A stretch of 41,478 nt of DNA from NCBI GenBank assembly GCA_036946415.1, contig JAQIJD010000016.1, positions 1 to 41,478 on the forward strand, read 5' to 3'. Position numbers and translations under genes: made by a program. The stretch comes from Sphingomonas_Q fennica_A (GTDB taxonomy: Bacteria > Pseudomonadota > Alphaproteobacteria > Sphingomonadales > Sphingomonadaceae). Of this stretch, positions 23,821-32,161 are shown piece after piece (within the stretch, counting starts at the first letter, position 1; every line of letters begins with the position of its first letter). Below the pieces are notes generated by a model. The model saw only the letters and a list, made by a program, of their open reading frames with translations, was not told the origin of the DNA and searched no databases.

Positions 23821-24468
23821 TTACGCCGCGCAGGGCGTCGGCCGTCCCTTCCGGTCGCGGCAGATCAGCATGTCGGCCGGCGTCACCACCTGCACCCCCT
23901 GGCGGAAGTAGAACAGGGTCTCGGGCTGCGGGACGAGGCTGTTGCGGAATTCCTGCATCCGCTGTTCGGCCACCTCGAACAATTTGCCCTTGGGCTGGTC
24001 GAGCGCGTCGCGGCCGATCTGGCCCGCCACCTCGCAGAAGCCGCGCTGGGCGTGGAGCGTCGAGAAGCCGTTGTAGGTCTTGGTGGTATATTGGTCGAGC
24101 GCCACCTGCCAGCCCTTGGGCTGCGATCGTTTGAAATAGGCCGTCAGCGTGTTGTAAGCGGCGGTCAGCTCCTTGGCGTGATTGTAGAGGACGCCGTTGT
24201 AATTGTTCACCGTCATCAGCGCCGGGGCGAACTGGCACTGGAGGGCGGCGACGTTCAGCCCGGCGCGCATGTTCCAGATGAGGTGCGCCTGCAACTCCTT
24301 GGTGCTGGCGCCGGGCATCGGCTGGCCGATGCCGGGTTCGTCGCCCTTCACCGCGGCGCCGGCGAAATTGGGCATCGTCCAGTAGAGATAGGCATGGCCG
24401 GGGGCGGCACCGAGCGTCATGGCTGCGGCCGCGGCCATCGTGCCGAGGCGGCGGAAGCGGTTGAGCAT
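23821..24468 (-). CDS. Secreted conserved protein of unknown function
   Basis: This 215-residue protein has a signal peptide (RRLGTMAAAAAMTLGAAPGHA, cut near residue 26), so it is periplasmic. The mature part is mostly helical, with QAHLIWNMRAGLNVAALQCQ, MTVNNYNGVLYNHAKELTAA, YFKRSQPKGWQVALDQYTTK and NGFSTLHAQRGFCEVAGQIG, and ends MLICRDRKGRPTPCAA. Four or so cysteines could form disulfides. I have seen this pattern in sphingomonad genomes without an assigned role. The gene is monocistronic, with its own upstream spacer of about 180 bp to the Met-rich lipoprotein gene. Confidence 0.85.
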   Translation of the reverse strand: MLNRFRRLGTMAAAAAMTLGAAPGHAYLYWTMPNFAGAAVKGDEPGIGQPMPGASTKELQAHLIWNMRAGLNVAALQCQFAPALMTVNNYNGVLYNHAKELTAAYNTLTAYFKRSQPKGWQVALDQYTTKTYNGFSTLHAQRGFCEVAGQIGRDALDQPKGKLFEVAEQRMQEFRNSLVPQPETLFYFRQGVQVVTPADMLICRDRKGRPTPCAA

Positions 24469-24591
24469 GTAACGGGACCCTTTTGGAACGCCCGCTTGGT
24501 GTAAGGCCGGGGATGCGGTTCGCAAAGCCCCTTTCGGCGGGGAATAGGCCGATGCCGTGCCCGCAACGGCGGATGAATGCGGCCCGAAACA

Positions 24592-24624
24592 GAAAGGGCC
24601 GCCCGCGTCACGCGCGGGCGGCCC
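24592..24624 (-). terminator. Terminator of the Met-rich lipoprotein gene
   Basis: A perfect 12-bp stem (GGGCCGCCCGCG at 24596-24607; partner 24613-24624) with a 5-nt loop lies 28 bp past the lipoprotein stop. The AGAAA at 24591-24595 gives the leftward transcript a short U-rich tail. Confidence 0.75.
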
Positions 24625-24651
24625 CTGCCGGATGCGATCGCAGGCGCGATC

Positions 24652-24912
24652 TTACATCATGTTCGAGGTGGCGTTGCCCATCGAGCCGTTGTCCATGGAC
24701 ATGTTGTCCATCGAATTCATCATGCCCATGTCGTTGCCCATGTCCATCGCGGACATGTCGTTCATCGAGCCCATCGGCGCCATCGTGTTCATGTCGGTCA
24801 TGGCGGTGTTGTCGGTGGTGTTCGTCGTCTCGCTCTTGCCGCAGGCGGAGACCGCGAGGGCGGCGGCCGCGACCATCGAAACGGCCGTCATCTTCTTGAA
24901 AAGGTCACGCAT
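24652..24912 (-). CDS. Met/Asp/Asn-rich small lipoprotein
   Basis: This 86-residue protein has a lipoprotein signal, MRDLFKKMTAVSMVAAAALA, then the lipobox LAVSAC with the modified Cys. The mature part is almost only Met, Asp, Asn, Ser, Thr and Gly, for example MNDMSAMDMGNDMGMMNSMD, ending MGNATSNMM. It looks disordered. Clustered methionines in periplasmic proteins often bind Cu(I) or Ag(I), or act as oxidation sinks; both are inferences. No copper gene lies nearby. Asp after signal position +2 is absent (GKSE follows Cys), so outer-membrane sorting is likely. A terminator follows. Confidence 0.85.
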   Translation of the reverse strand: MRDLFKKMTAVSMVAAAALAVSACGKSETTNTTDNTAMTDMNTMAPMGSMNDMSAMDMGNDMGMMNSMDNMSMDNGSMGNATSNMM

Positions 24913-25000
24913 GTCCAGACTCCCTAGATGGCGATTTGGACCGGGTGGTTCCGCCCTCATACCCAAATCGACGTGGAACTTAGCACAATGCGCAATCGCC

Positions 25001-25666
25001 TCAAGGGTTCAACGGCTGGTCGCAGAGCGCGTCGAGAAAGGCGGGAAACCGGTGCCGGAGCGTCGCATCCAGCGCCGCCATGTCGCCCGCGCGGCCCAGA
25101 TCGGCCAGGCTGGTGACCGGATAGTCGGGCAGGCCGCACGGTACGATGCCCGCGAAATGGGCCAGATCGGGCGCCACATTCAGCGCGAAACCGTGCAATG
25201 TCACCCATTTGCGCACGCGCACCCCGATCGCGCCGATCTTCGCCTCGCGTCCGTCGGCCCGGTCCGTCCAGATGCCGACGCGGCCTTCCACCGCCCGCGC
25301 GGCGACGCCCAGATCGGCCAGCGCCGCGATCGCCCAGCCTTCCAGCGCATGGACGTAGCGCCTGACGTCGCGCCCGCGCCGTTCGAGGTCGAGCAGGACG
25401 TAGCCCACGCGCTGGCCGGGGCCGTGATAGGTATGGCGCCCGCCGCGCCCGGTGGCGTGGACGGGGAAGCGGTCCGCCAGCAGCAGATCGGCCGGATCGG
25501 CGCTGGTGCCGGCGGTGTAGAGCGGCGGATGTTCCAGCAGCCACACCAGCTCCGCCGCCTGGGCCCCGCGGATCGCCGCGGCGCGCGCCTCCATCGCCGC
25601 CACGGCCTCCTCGTAGGGGACGGGACCGGCGCTCAGCCGCCATTCGATCGGGGGTGGTTCGGCCAT
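25001..25666 (-). CDS. lipB: Lipoyl(octanoyl) transferase
   Basis: LipB moves octanoyl from acyl carrier protein to lipoyl domains of 2-oxoacid dehydrogenases and the glycine cleavage H protein. The 221-residue protein has LLEHPPLYTAGTSA, the GRGGRHTYHGPGQRVGYVL signature (about 73-91), the catalytic Lys143 in AKIGAIGVR and the nucleophile Cys177 in GIVPCGLPDYPVTSL. The start is the ATG at 25666; a few in-frame codons upstream are unneeded. It is divergent from the multi-TM membrane-protein gene. Confidence 0.95.
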   Translation of the reverse strand: MAEPPPIEWRLSAGPVPYEEAVAAMEARAAAIRGAQAAELVWLLEHPPLYTAGTSADPADLLLADRFPVHATGRGGRHTYHGPGQRVGYVLLDLERRGRDVRRYVHALEGWAIAALADLGVAARAVEGRVGIWTDRADGREAKIGAIGVRVRKWVTLHGFALNVAPDLAHFAGIVPCGLPDYPVTSLADLGRAGDMAALDATLRHRFPAFLDALCDQPLNP

Positions 25667-25796
25667 CGTGACGACCCCCAAATGGACCCGGCCGATCGCC
25701 GTTGCAAGCCGCCGCCCGAGCGGCGATATGCGGGCGGAGGACGGTGCCGGTCCCGGCTCCCAGGCCGGTTCGGCGGTGTCCGGTCAGGGAGCGAGC

Positions 25797-26600
25797 ATGG
25801 CAGCGGCATTGTCGATCGATCGGGCGATCCGCTGGGCGCAGGGCTTCGCGCGGGCGGAGTGGCGGCTGCTGGCGCCGGTCGCGCTCGCCTTCCTGGGGCT
25901 GCCCGCGCTCGTCTTCCAGCTTGCCCTGCCCGACGATATGGGCACCGTCGCCGAACTGCTGGCGAGCGACGATCCGCGCGTCTCGCTGCTGACGGCGCTG
26001 TCCGCTCCGCTGCTCGTCTGCACCCTGTTCGGCTTCACCGCCATCGCCACGCTGGCGACGGCGCCCGCGATCAGCGTAAGCGAGGCGCTGAGCCGCGCCG
26101 CGCGACGCTTCCCCGCGATCCTGCTGTCGGGCCTGGCGCTCGCCTTCGTCATCGTCGGCCTGTTCCTGATCCTTGCCTTCGTGCTGGCCGGCATCGCCAT
26201 CGCCGGCGGCGGGGCAGCACTCGTCCAGCCACTGTCGCTGGCGGCGGTGGTGGCGGTGGCGGCGGTGACGATGGCGCGTCTTACCCCCTTCGTGCCGCTG
26301 ATGGCGGATCGGCCGCTGGGGCCGGTCGACGGCCTGCAGGCGAGCTGGCGGATGACGCGCACGCGCTTCTGGCGGCTGCTCGCCTTCGCGCTGCTGTTCC
26401 TCGTGCTGGCGCAGGTGATCGGCTTCGCGATCAACGCCGCGATCGGCACCGTGCTGCTGATGGCCGGCCGGCTGCTGGGGGCGGCGCGCATGGCGATGGC
26501 GCTGATCGCGGTCGTCTCCGCGCTGATCGGCGCGATCATCAACACCGGCTATATCCTGATCGCGACGGGCATCTACCGCCAGCTTGCCGGGCGCGACTGA
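25797..26600 (+). CDS. Multi-TM inner-membrane protein, unknown function
   Basis: This 267-residue protein has about six hydrophobic segments: LLAPVALAFLGLPALVFQLA, LSAPLLVCTLFGFTAIATLA, ILLSGLALAFVIVGLFLILA with FVLAGIAIA, LSLAAVVAVAAVTMA, LLAFALLFLVLAQVIGFAI and the last IAVVSALIGAIINTGYILIA. The GPVDGLQASWRMTRTRFWRL stretch before the fifth helix resembles the repeat unit of glycerophosphoryl-diester-phosphodiesterase membrane-domain and DUF975-like proteins. No enzyme motif is visible. The ATG at 25797 follows AGGGAG; the longer frame upstream is Pro/Arg-rich and rejected. It ends shortly before the blaI promoter. Confidence 0.8.
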   Translation: MAAALSIDRAIRWAQGFARAEWRLLAPVALAFLGLPALVFQLALPDDMGTVAELLASDDPRVSLLTALSAPLLVCTLFGFTAIATLATAPAISVSEALSRAARRFPAILLSGLALAFVIVGLFLILAFVLAGIAIAGGGAALVQPLSLAAVVAVAAVTMARLTPFVPLMADRPLGPVDGLQASWRMTRTRFWRLLAFALLFLVLAQVIGFAINAAIGTVLLMAGRLLGAARMAMALIAVVSALIGAIINTGYILIATGIYRQLAGRD

Positions 26601-26616
26601 GCCCCATCCGGCAGGC

Positions 26617-26657
26617 TTGACGACTACATCTGTAGGCGAATAGGATTACATCCGTAG
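26617..26657 (+). promoter_or_regulatory. blaI promoter with two BlaI-type operators
   Basis: TTGACG (26617-26622) and TAGGAT (26641-26646), 18 nt apart, form a promoter for blaI. Two BlaI/MecI-type boxes sit on it: the perfect palindrome CTACATCTGTAG (26624-26635) in the spacer and TTACATCCGTAG (26646-26657) over the -10/start. Both keep the TACAnnNGTA core known for BlaI. An outer GACTAC/GTAGTC pair (26622-26627, 26654-26659) ties them together. Autorepression is the natural reading. Confidence 0.78.
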
Positions 26658-26671
26658 TCTTGGAGTCGGAT

Positions 26672-27043
26672 GTGGTGGAGCGGATCAGCGAGGCGGAACT
26701 GGCGGTGATGGAGGTGCTGTGGTCGGCCGGCGTCGCGCTGACCGCCGCCGACGTCGTCGCGCGCATTCCCGCAGGCCGGGAATGGAGCGACCGGACGGTC
26801 AAGACGATGCTCGCCCGCCTGCTCGCCAAGGGCGCGCTGACGCATGAGGAGGATGGCCGCCGCTACCTCTACCGCCCCGCCATTCCGCGCGAACGCTATG
26901 TCGCCGGCGAATCGCGGCGGCTGGTCGATCGGCTGTTCGGCGGCCGCGCCGCACCGCTCGTCGCGCACCTCGCCGAGGGGGACGGCCTCACCGCCGACGA
27001 CATCGCCGAACTGGAAGCTCTGCTGAAGGAGTTGCGGTCATGA
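26672..27043 (+). CDS. blaI: BlaI/MecI/CopY-family repressor
   Basis: This 123-residue winged-helix repressor reads RISEAELAVMEVLWSAGVALTAADVVARI, then REWSDRTVKTMLARLLAKGAL with the recognition helix, then THEEDGRRYLYRP (wing). The C-terminal dimerisation part LVDRLFGGRAAPLVAHLAEG includes the zone that BlaR-type proteases cleave or trigger. The frame begins with TTG at 26660, but GGAG (26662-26665) sits where a ribosome site for the GTG at 26672 should be, so I start there. The stop overlaps the M56 gene (ATGA). No beta-lactamase gene is near, so the regulon must lie elsewhere. Confidence 0.92.
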   Translation: MVERISEAELAVMEVLWSAGVALTAADVVARIPAGREWSDRTVKTMLARLLAKGALTHEEDGRRYLYRPAIPRERYVAGESRRLVDRLFGGRAAPLVAHLAEGDGLTADDIAELEALLKELRS

Positions 27044-28783
27044 ACGCCTGGGCCGTCGAGATGCTGGTCGCCACCGCGCTGCTGATGGCGCTGGTGCTGA
27101 TCGTGCGAACGCCCGTCGCCACCGCCTTCGGGCCGCGCGCGGCCTATGCCTTGTGGGCGCTGCCGGCGCTGCGCGCGGTGCTGCCCAGCGTGCCCGGCTG
27201 GTGCGGGCTCGACCTCTGCCTGCCGGCCGCGTCCGCTGCCGTGGCGGCCGTCCCGTCCGATCCCGCGGCGATGGCGCTGCCGGCGGGCGATACGATCGTG
27301 GCATCGGTCGCGCCGGTGGCGCAGACGGCGATCGACTGGTGGGGGCTGCTGCTCGCCGTGTGGCTCGGCGGCGCGCTGCTGTGGTTCGGCTGGCAGATGC
27401 TGCGCTACCACCGCTTCCTCGTCCGCGCGCTCCGCTCCGCCACCCTGCTCACCCACGAGTGTGGGATCGACGTGTTCGTGACGCCGGATGTCGACGGGCC
27501 GGTCGCCGCCGGCGTGCTCAACCGCCGTATCTTCCTGCCGGCCGATTTCCTCAGCCGCTATTCGCGGTCGGAACGGCGGCTGGCGCTGCTGCACGAGGGC
27601 GCACATCACGACCGGCGCGACATCCTCGCCAATCTGGCGGCGCTGGCGGTGCTGGCGCTGCATTGGTGGAACCCGCTCGCCCACCGCGCCTATCGCGCTT
27701 TCCGTGCCGATCAGGAACTGGCCTGCGATGCGACCGTGCTGGCCGACGTCGCCGCCGGCGATCGGCATGCCTATGGCAGCGCCGTCGTCAAATCAGTGTC
27801 GGCGCGGATGCCGGGCGTGGCCTGCGCGCTCAGCCACAAGGAGGAGATCAAGCGCCGGCTGAAGGCGATGGCCGCGCCGCGCCTCGCCGCCCGCCGGGTG
27901 CGGGCGGGGGGCGGTCGTCGCCATCGCCGCGACGGCGGCGGGGCTGGCGGCCACCGCCTCGGGCCACGCCGAGGCGCGCGACACAATGGTGATCGACACG
28001 GCCACGATATTGTCACCGGCGGAGCGCGACGCCATCCGCGCGCAGGCCGAGGCGGCGCGTGCCGAGGGGCTGCGCGCCGCCGAAGAGGGCCGCCGTGCTG
28101 CCGAAGAAGGCCGCCGCGCTGCCGAAGAGGCGCGTGCCGCCGCCCGCATCGATGCGGATCGCGCCCGGCAGGCCCGCATCCGCGCCGCCGCCGCCCGCGC
28201 CGCCGCGCAGGCGGTGGCGGACGACGCCCGTGCCGCCGGTCTTCGCGCCGCGGCCGCCGCGCGGGTCGAGGCCGAGCGCGCCCGCCGCGAGGCACAAGCG
28301 GGCGTGGAAGCCGCATCGGCCGCGCGCGCCGCCGCCTTCGCCGGGGCCGCGCAGGCCGAGGCCGATGCGCACGCCGCCCGCGCGGCGGCCGTGGCGGGCC
28401 GGGCGGCCTATGCCGAGGCCGGGCGCGCCGCCGCCGTGGCGAACCAGACCGCGCCGGCGGACGCGGCGCGGGCCGGAAGAGCCGCCGCCGCCGCCGCCCG
28501 CGCCTCGATCGCCGCCCGCTTCGCGGGTCCGCACGGCGCGGAGGAGGCCGCCCGCCAGATCGCCGAAACCCGCCGGATGATGGCCGCGCGCTGTGCCGCC
28601 CGCGGCAAGCCCGTCTCCCCCGATCTCGACTGGCGCACGCTCGCGCTGTGCGGCGAGGCTCCGGTCCGCGTCCCGGCCGCCTTCACGATCGACGTGCCGG
28701 AGCCGCGCGTCCGGGTGCGGGTCGGGAATGTCTCGTCCGTCGATTGTCGGGCGGAGCCGCCGGCGAAACTCTCCTACACCTGA
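27040..28783 (+). CDS. BlaR1-like M56 metalloprotease, frameshifted
   Basis: The N-terminal 290 residues form the M56 sensor-protease: helices at about 5-22, 33-50 and 100-120, then ALLHEGAHHDRRD with the HExxH zinc site (185-189), and FRADQELACDATVL with the third ligand Glu226. At a G6 run (27906-27911) the frame breaks; with G5 it continues GAVVAIAATAAGLAATASGHA (a fourth or fifth helix) and a periplasmic domain. That domain is not a penicillin-binding one: it is about 230 residues of Ala/Arg/Glu-rich helix (EGRRAAEEGRRAAEEARAAA), then a compact tail with CAARGKPVSPDLDW and VSSVDCRAEPPAKLSYT. Total about 580 residues. The protease would inactivate the overlapping BlaI on an unknown signal. 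Confidence 0.85.
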
Positions 28784-28801
28784 TCTCCGGCCGCCCGGCG
28801 G

Positions 28802-29887
28802 TCACGTCCAGTAGAGGATGCGCGCCTGCGGCAGCGACGCGGCGATCTTCGCTTCGAAGAAACCGCGCAGTGCGCGCATCGTCGCGGCGTCGTAGACATG
28901 TTTCTCGCTGCCGAACTTCGTGCGCTTCACGCTGCGGCCGGCGCCGCTCATGTCCAGCGCCGATCCGGGATACCAGCCGTCCAGCACCGCCTTCGATCCG
29001 GCGGTGAAGCGGTGGGTGATGAGTTCGACGGTGAGATCGAGGTCGGCGACGCCGGCCAGCGCCGCGGCCGCATCGTCCACCAGCGTGCCATAAGCGTCCC
29101 GCCAGCCGTCCGCGGCGATGATCGGCGCGATCGTCAGCCCCACCGGATAGCCCGCCGCCGCCATCCGGGCGAGCGCCGCCAGCCGCGCCGCGACGGGTGC
29201 GGTGCCGCCTTCGAAGCGGGCGAAGGCGGCGGGGTTGATCGAGGCGCGCATCCGCGTGGCGCGCCGATGATCGATCGCCAGCAGCGGGCCGACATCGGCG
29301 AACTTGCTGGTGAAGCGCAATTGCGCCGGCGCCTCCCACCGCCCGAACCAGGCGACCGCCGCCGACAGCGATCCGGTGATCGGCTCCAGCGCCAGCGGGT
29401 CGGTGTAGCAGGATGCTTCGAACGTCGTGCCTTCGCCCGCGCGATCGCGGCTGCGCGAGGTGATCGTGCCGTGCCCCAGATAGGCGGGCAGGCCATCGAG
29501 GATCTCGTCCAGATTGGCGTAGACGCGCGTGATCGGCGGCCCCTTCAGCGATCCCGCCAGATAGCAATAGCTGCAATGCGCCGGGCAGCCCTCGGCCAGA
29601 TCGACCCGCCAGTCGGCGCTGGGCGCGATCGGCTGGAGGCGGCGCTTGGAGGGCGGCGCCACCACCGCCGCCAGCGTCGCCTTCGCGTCCACATAGGCGC
29701 GCCGCGGATCGTCGGGCAGGTCCAGCGTCAGCCGATCGCCGGCGAGCGCCACGACCTCGACCCCGAGCGCCTCGGCGCGCCCCGCGATGGCGCGGCCGTG
29801 CGCGAAACCCATCGCGGCGCTCGTGACGAGCAGCCGCCGCGGCCGCCAGGCGCGGGGATCGGGCGGGGTGTCGGGTGCGGTCGCCAT
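28802..29887 (-). CDS. Spore photoproduct lyase-like radical SAM protein
   Basis: This 361-residue protein has the radical SAM motif CPAHCSYCYL (Cys101, 105, 108; CxxxCxxC). Further motifs follow the spore photoproduct lyase (SplB) order: TFEASCYTDPLALEPITGSL with Cys160 where SplB has its hydrogen-donor Cys141, RFTSKFADV, RASINPAAFARFEGGTAPVA, APIIAADGWRDAYGTL, ELITHRFTAGSKAVLDGWYP and the end FGSEKHVYDAATM...ARILYWT. SplB repairs the spore thymine lesion in Bacillus; this organism is unlikely to sporulate, so a different repair substrate or role is expected. Start is the ATG at 29887, divergent from the SirB1-like gene. It converges with the M56 gene. Confidence 0.88.
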   Translation of the reverse strand: MATAPDTPPDPRAWRPRRLLVTSAAMGFAHGRAIAGRAEALGVEVVALAGDRLTLDLPDDPRRAYVDAKATLAAVVAPPSKRRLQPIAPSADWRVDLAEGCPAHCSYCYLAGSLKGPPITRVYANLDEILDGLPAYLGHGTITSRSRDRAGEGTTFEASCYTDPLALEPITGSLSAAVAWFGRWEAPAQLRFTSKFADVGPLLAIDHRRATRMRASINPAAFARFEGGTAPVAARLAALARMAAAGYPVGLTIAPIIAADGWRDAYGTLVDDAAAALAGVADLDLTVELITHRFTAGSKAVLDGWYPGSALDMSGAGRSVKRTKFGSEKHVYDAATMRALRGFFEAKIAASLPQARILYWT

Positions 29888-29962
29888 TCCCGGCCAACGA
29901 TCGGCGCCGCCACACGGTCCGGCCCTGTTCCATTCCATCGCCCGGCTCCCCATCTGGGGGGC

Positions 29963-30763
29963 ATGACCGAAGAGCTTGTCCGCCTGGGCCTGATCGACGA
30001 CGAAGACCTCGCGCTCGACGAGGCGGCGTTGGCGCTCGCCCACCTCGACCATCCCGATGCCGACCTTGCCGCCTATCGCGATCTGCTCGACCTGATCGAG
30101 GTCCAGTTGGCGACCGTCGCCGCTGATGCCGCAACCTCCGCCGCGCGCGCCGATGCGCTGGCGGCGGTGCTGGCTGGCGACTTCGGCTTCATCGGCGACG
30201 CCGAAACCTATGACGATCCCGCCAATGCGGACATGATGCGCGTGCTCGACCGGCGGCGCGGGCTGCCCGTCAGCCTGTCGATCCTGTGGGTGGCGATGGC
30301 GCGGCGGCTGGGCTGGGACGCCAGCGTGCTCGACGTGCCCGGCCATGTGCTGGTGGTGGTGGGGGCCGATGCGGCGCCGCTGATCGTCGATCCCTTCGCG
30401 GGCGGCACGACGGTCGGCGCCGATCGGCTGGCGGCTCTGGTCGAGGCGTCGTCCCCGCCCGGCCGCGCCGTCAGCCACGTCGCGACGATGCCCAACCGCG
30501 CCGTGCTGGTCCGCCTGCTGCGGAATCAGGCGTCGCGCGCGGAACAGGCGGGGCGCGGGCGCCGGGCGCTCGATCTCTACCGGCGGATGACGACGATGGC
30601 CCCGGCCTATTCCCACGGCTGGTGGGAACGGGCGCGGCTCGAGCTGATCGATCACGATATCGCCGCCGGCCGCGCCAGTCTCGGCGCCATGCTGGAAATC
30701 ACGCGCGATCCCGCCCTCCGCCACCGCGTGGCGGAGATGCTGGAAGCGCTGCCGGCGGGTTAG
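29963..30763 (+). CDS. SirB1-like transglutaminase-fold/TPR protein
   Basis: This 266-residue protein begins with helices (DEAALALAHLDHPDADLAAY), then the transglutaminase-like part: LAGDFGFIGDAETYDDPANA, MRVLDRRRGLPVSLSILWVA, GWDASVLDVPGHVLVVVG, PLIVDPFAGGTTV. The family's GxP(I/V)xLS and PGHFLV blocks are both present. A TPR-like C-terminus follows (RAEQAGRGRRALDLYRRMTT, LGAMLEITRDPALRHRVAEM). Function in bacteria is unknown; SirB1 in E. coli is a domain name only. It is divergent from the SPL-like gene, 75 bp between starts, and ends before a pair of large dyads. Confidence 0.88.
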   Translation: MTEELVRLGLIDDEDLALDEAALALAHLDHPDADLAAYRDLLDLIEVQLATVAADAATSAARADALAAVLAGDFGFIGDAETYDDPANADMMRVLDRRRGLPVSLSILWVAMARRLGWDASVLDVPGHVLVVVGADAAPLIVDPFAGGTTVGADRLAALVEASSPPGRAVSHVATMPNRAVLVRLLRNQASRAEQAGRGRRALDLYRRMTTMAPAYSHGWWERARLELIDHDIAAGRASLGAMLEITRDPALRHRVAEMLEALPAG

Positions 30764-30789
30764 ATTGATCCGCTCACATGGATGCGGCG

Positions 30790-30892
30790 CCGGCCCGTTC
30801 CACCACCCGGCCCCCACAGCGTATCCTGAATGGGGGGCCGGGTGGGGGAGCGGGCCGGTGCCGCCGTCTGATCCGGACTGACCGGATCAGAC
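30790..30892. terminator. Two dyads between convergent genes
   Basis: A 26-bp inverted repeat (30790-30815 and 30833-30858, two mismatches, 17-nt loop) is followed by a perfect 11-bp one (GTCTGATCCGG 30866-30876, CCGGATCAGAC 30882-30892). The second overlaps the stop of the leftward aminotransferase. Neither has a T-run. Both lie between convergent genes, so they probably act as bidirectional stops or transcript-end stabilisers; the first also resembles a dispersed repeat. Confidence 0.55.
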
Positions 30893-32031
30893 CTTACGGA
30901 CCCGCGCCGCGAACCACGGCGTCATCCGCGCGATCGCCTCCTCGACGAGCGTCGTCGAGACGGCGAAGCTGAAGCGGATGAAGCGGTGGCCGGCGACGGG
31001 ATCGAATCGATCCCCGGCGCGGTGGCGACGCCGGTCTCCATCAGCAGCGCCTCGCAGAAGGCGAGGCTGTCGTCGGTCAGGTGGCCGATGTCGGCATAGA
31101 GGTAGAAGGCGCCGTCGGGGGGTGCGATCTCGCTGAGGCCCATTGCCGGCAAGGCGGCGAGCAGCAGATCGCGGTTGCGCGCGTAAGTCCGAAGATGCCC
31201 CTCCAGTTCGTCGCGGCAATCCATCGCGACCAGCCCGGCATGCTGTGCCAGCGACGACGGCGTCAGGAACAGATTGCCCATCCGCGCCCGCGCCGCCCCG
31301 ATCAGGTCGGGCGGCACCACCAGCCAGCCCAGCCGCCAGCCCGCCATGCTGAAATATTTGGAGAAGCTGTTGATGACGAGCGCGTCGTCCGCTTCCTGCA
31401 ACAGGCTGCGCGCCGGGCCGACGTAGCTGAGGCCATGATAGATTTCGTCCGAGACGATGCGGATGCCGCGCCGCCGGCAGACGGCGGCGATGGCGGCGAT
31501 CTCGTGGCGAGCGATGATCGTGCCGGTCGGGTTGGCGGGGCTGGCGACGATCAGCCCGGCAGGCGCCGGTTCCAGCGCCTCGATCGCGGCGGCGGTGATC
31601 TGGTAGCGTTCGGCCGCCCCGCAGCCGATCTCGACCGGATCAAGGTAGAGCGTCTTCAGCGTGTTGCGGTAGGCCACATATCCGGGCCGCGCGATGGCGA
31701 CGCGGTCGCCGGGCGCGAACAGGCAGGAGAGCGCCAGGACGAGCGCGGGCGAGGCGCCGCTCGTCAGGATGATCCGCTCGGCATCGACCGGGACGTCGTA
31801 GGTCTCGGCATAATATCGGGCGATGCGGGCCTTCAGCCGCGGGCTTTCCCAATAGCCCATGGCGTCTTCGTCCAGCACGCGGTGGGCGGCGGCGATCGCC
31901 GGCCGGGGGGCGCCGGTTGAAGGCTGGCCGAACTCCATATGGATCACGGACCGCCCCTCGACGGCGAGGCGATGCGCGATCCGGCTGATCGCGATGGCGT
32001 GGAACGGATCGATGCTGGCAACCATCGGCAT
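30887..32031 (-). CDS. Class I/II aminotransferase, frameshifted near the end
   Basis: This PLP-dependent aminotransferase (about 381 residues) has IHMEFGQPSTGAPRPAIAAA, ILTSGASPALVLALS, ASPANPTGTII (PLP Asn), IVSDEIYHGLSY and the Schiff-base Lys in INSFSKYFSMAGWRLGW. The reading frame breaks after TAPGID: the expected FDPVAGHRFIRFSF lies in the next frame and runs to VRKV-stop. A missing T (the AA at 31005-31006 should be AAA) explains it. I place the start at 32031 (MPMVASIDPF); upstream only a TTG at 32073 is available. It is divergent from the siderophore receptor across a Fur-like palindrome. The amino acid used is unknown. Confidence 0.85.
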
Positions 32032-32077
32032 CGCGTAGAAAGCCGTCAGGCGTCGTGCAACTAAGACACCCAAAAGC

Positions 32078-32098
32078 TAATGCGATTGACTCGCATTA
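32078..32098. promoter_or_regulatory. Fur-like operator
   Basis: TAATGCGA (32078-32085) and TCGCATTA (32091-32098) form a perfect inverted repeat around TTGAC, 64 bp before the siderophore-receptor start and 47 bp before the aminotransferase start. AATGCGA-N-TCGCATT dyads are typical for iron-responsive boxes of gammaproteobacteria and alphaproteobacteria, and the neighbouring receptor makes Fur (or a Fur-like regulator) the best candidate. Confidence 0.65.
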
Positions 32099-32161
32099 CC
32101 TTCCGGATTAGTCGGCGGTAATGACGTTGCCGCCGGAGCGCGGCGCCATGGGGGATCGACA

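Noticed and set aside
26660..26671. TTG at 26660 as the blaI start
   Set aside because: That TTGGAG contains the GGAG that suits the GTG at 26672, and BlaI proteins usually begin close to the ERISEAE stretch.
27771..28534. Leftward open frames rich in Gly/Arg opposite the end of the M56 gene
   Set aside because: They mirror the Ala/Arg/Glu-rich coding repeat on the + strand, lack start sites and have no recognisable domain.
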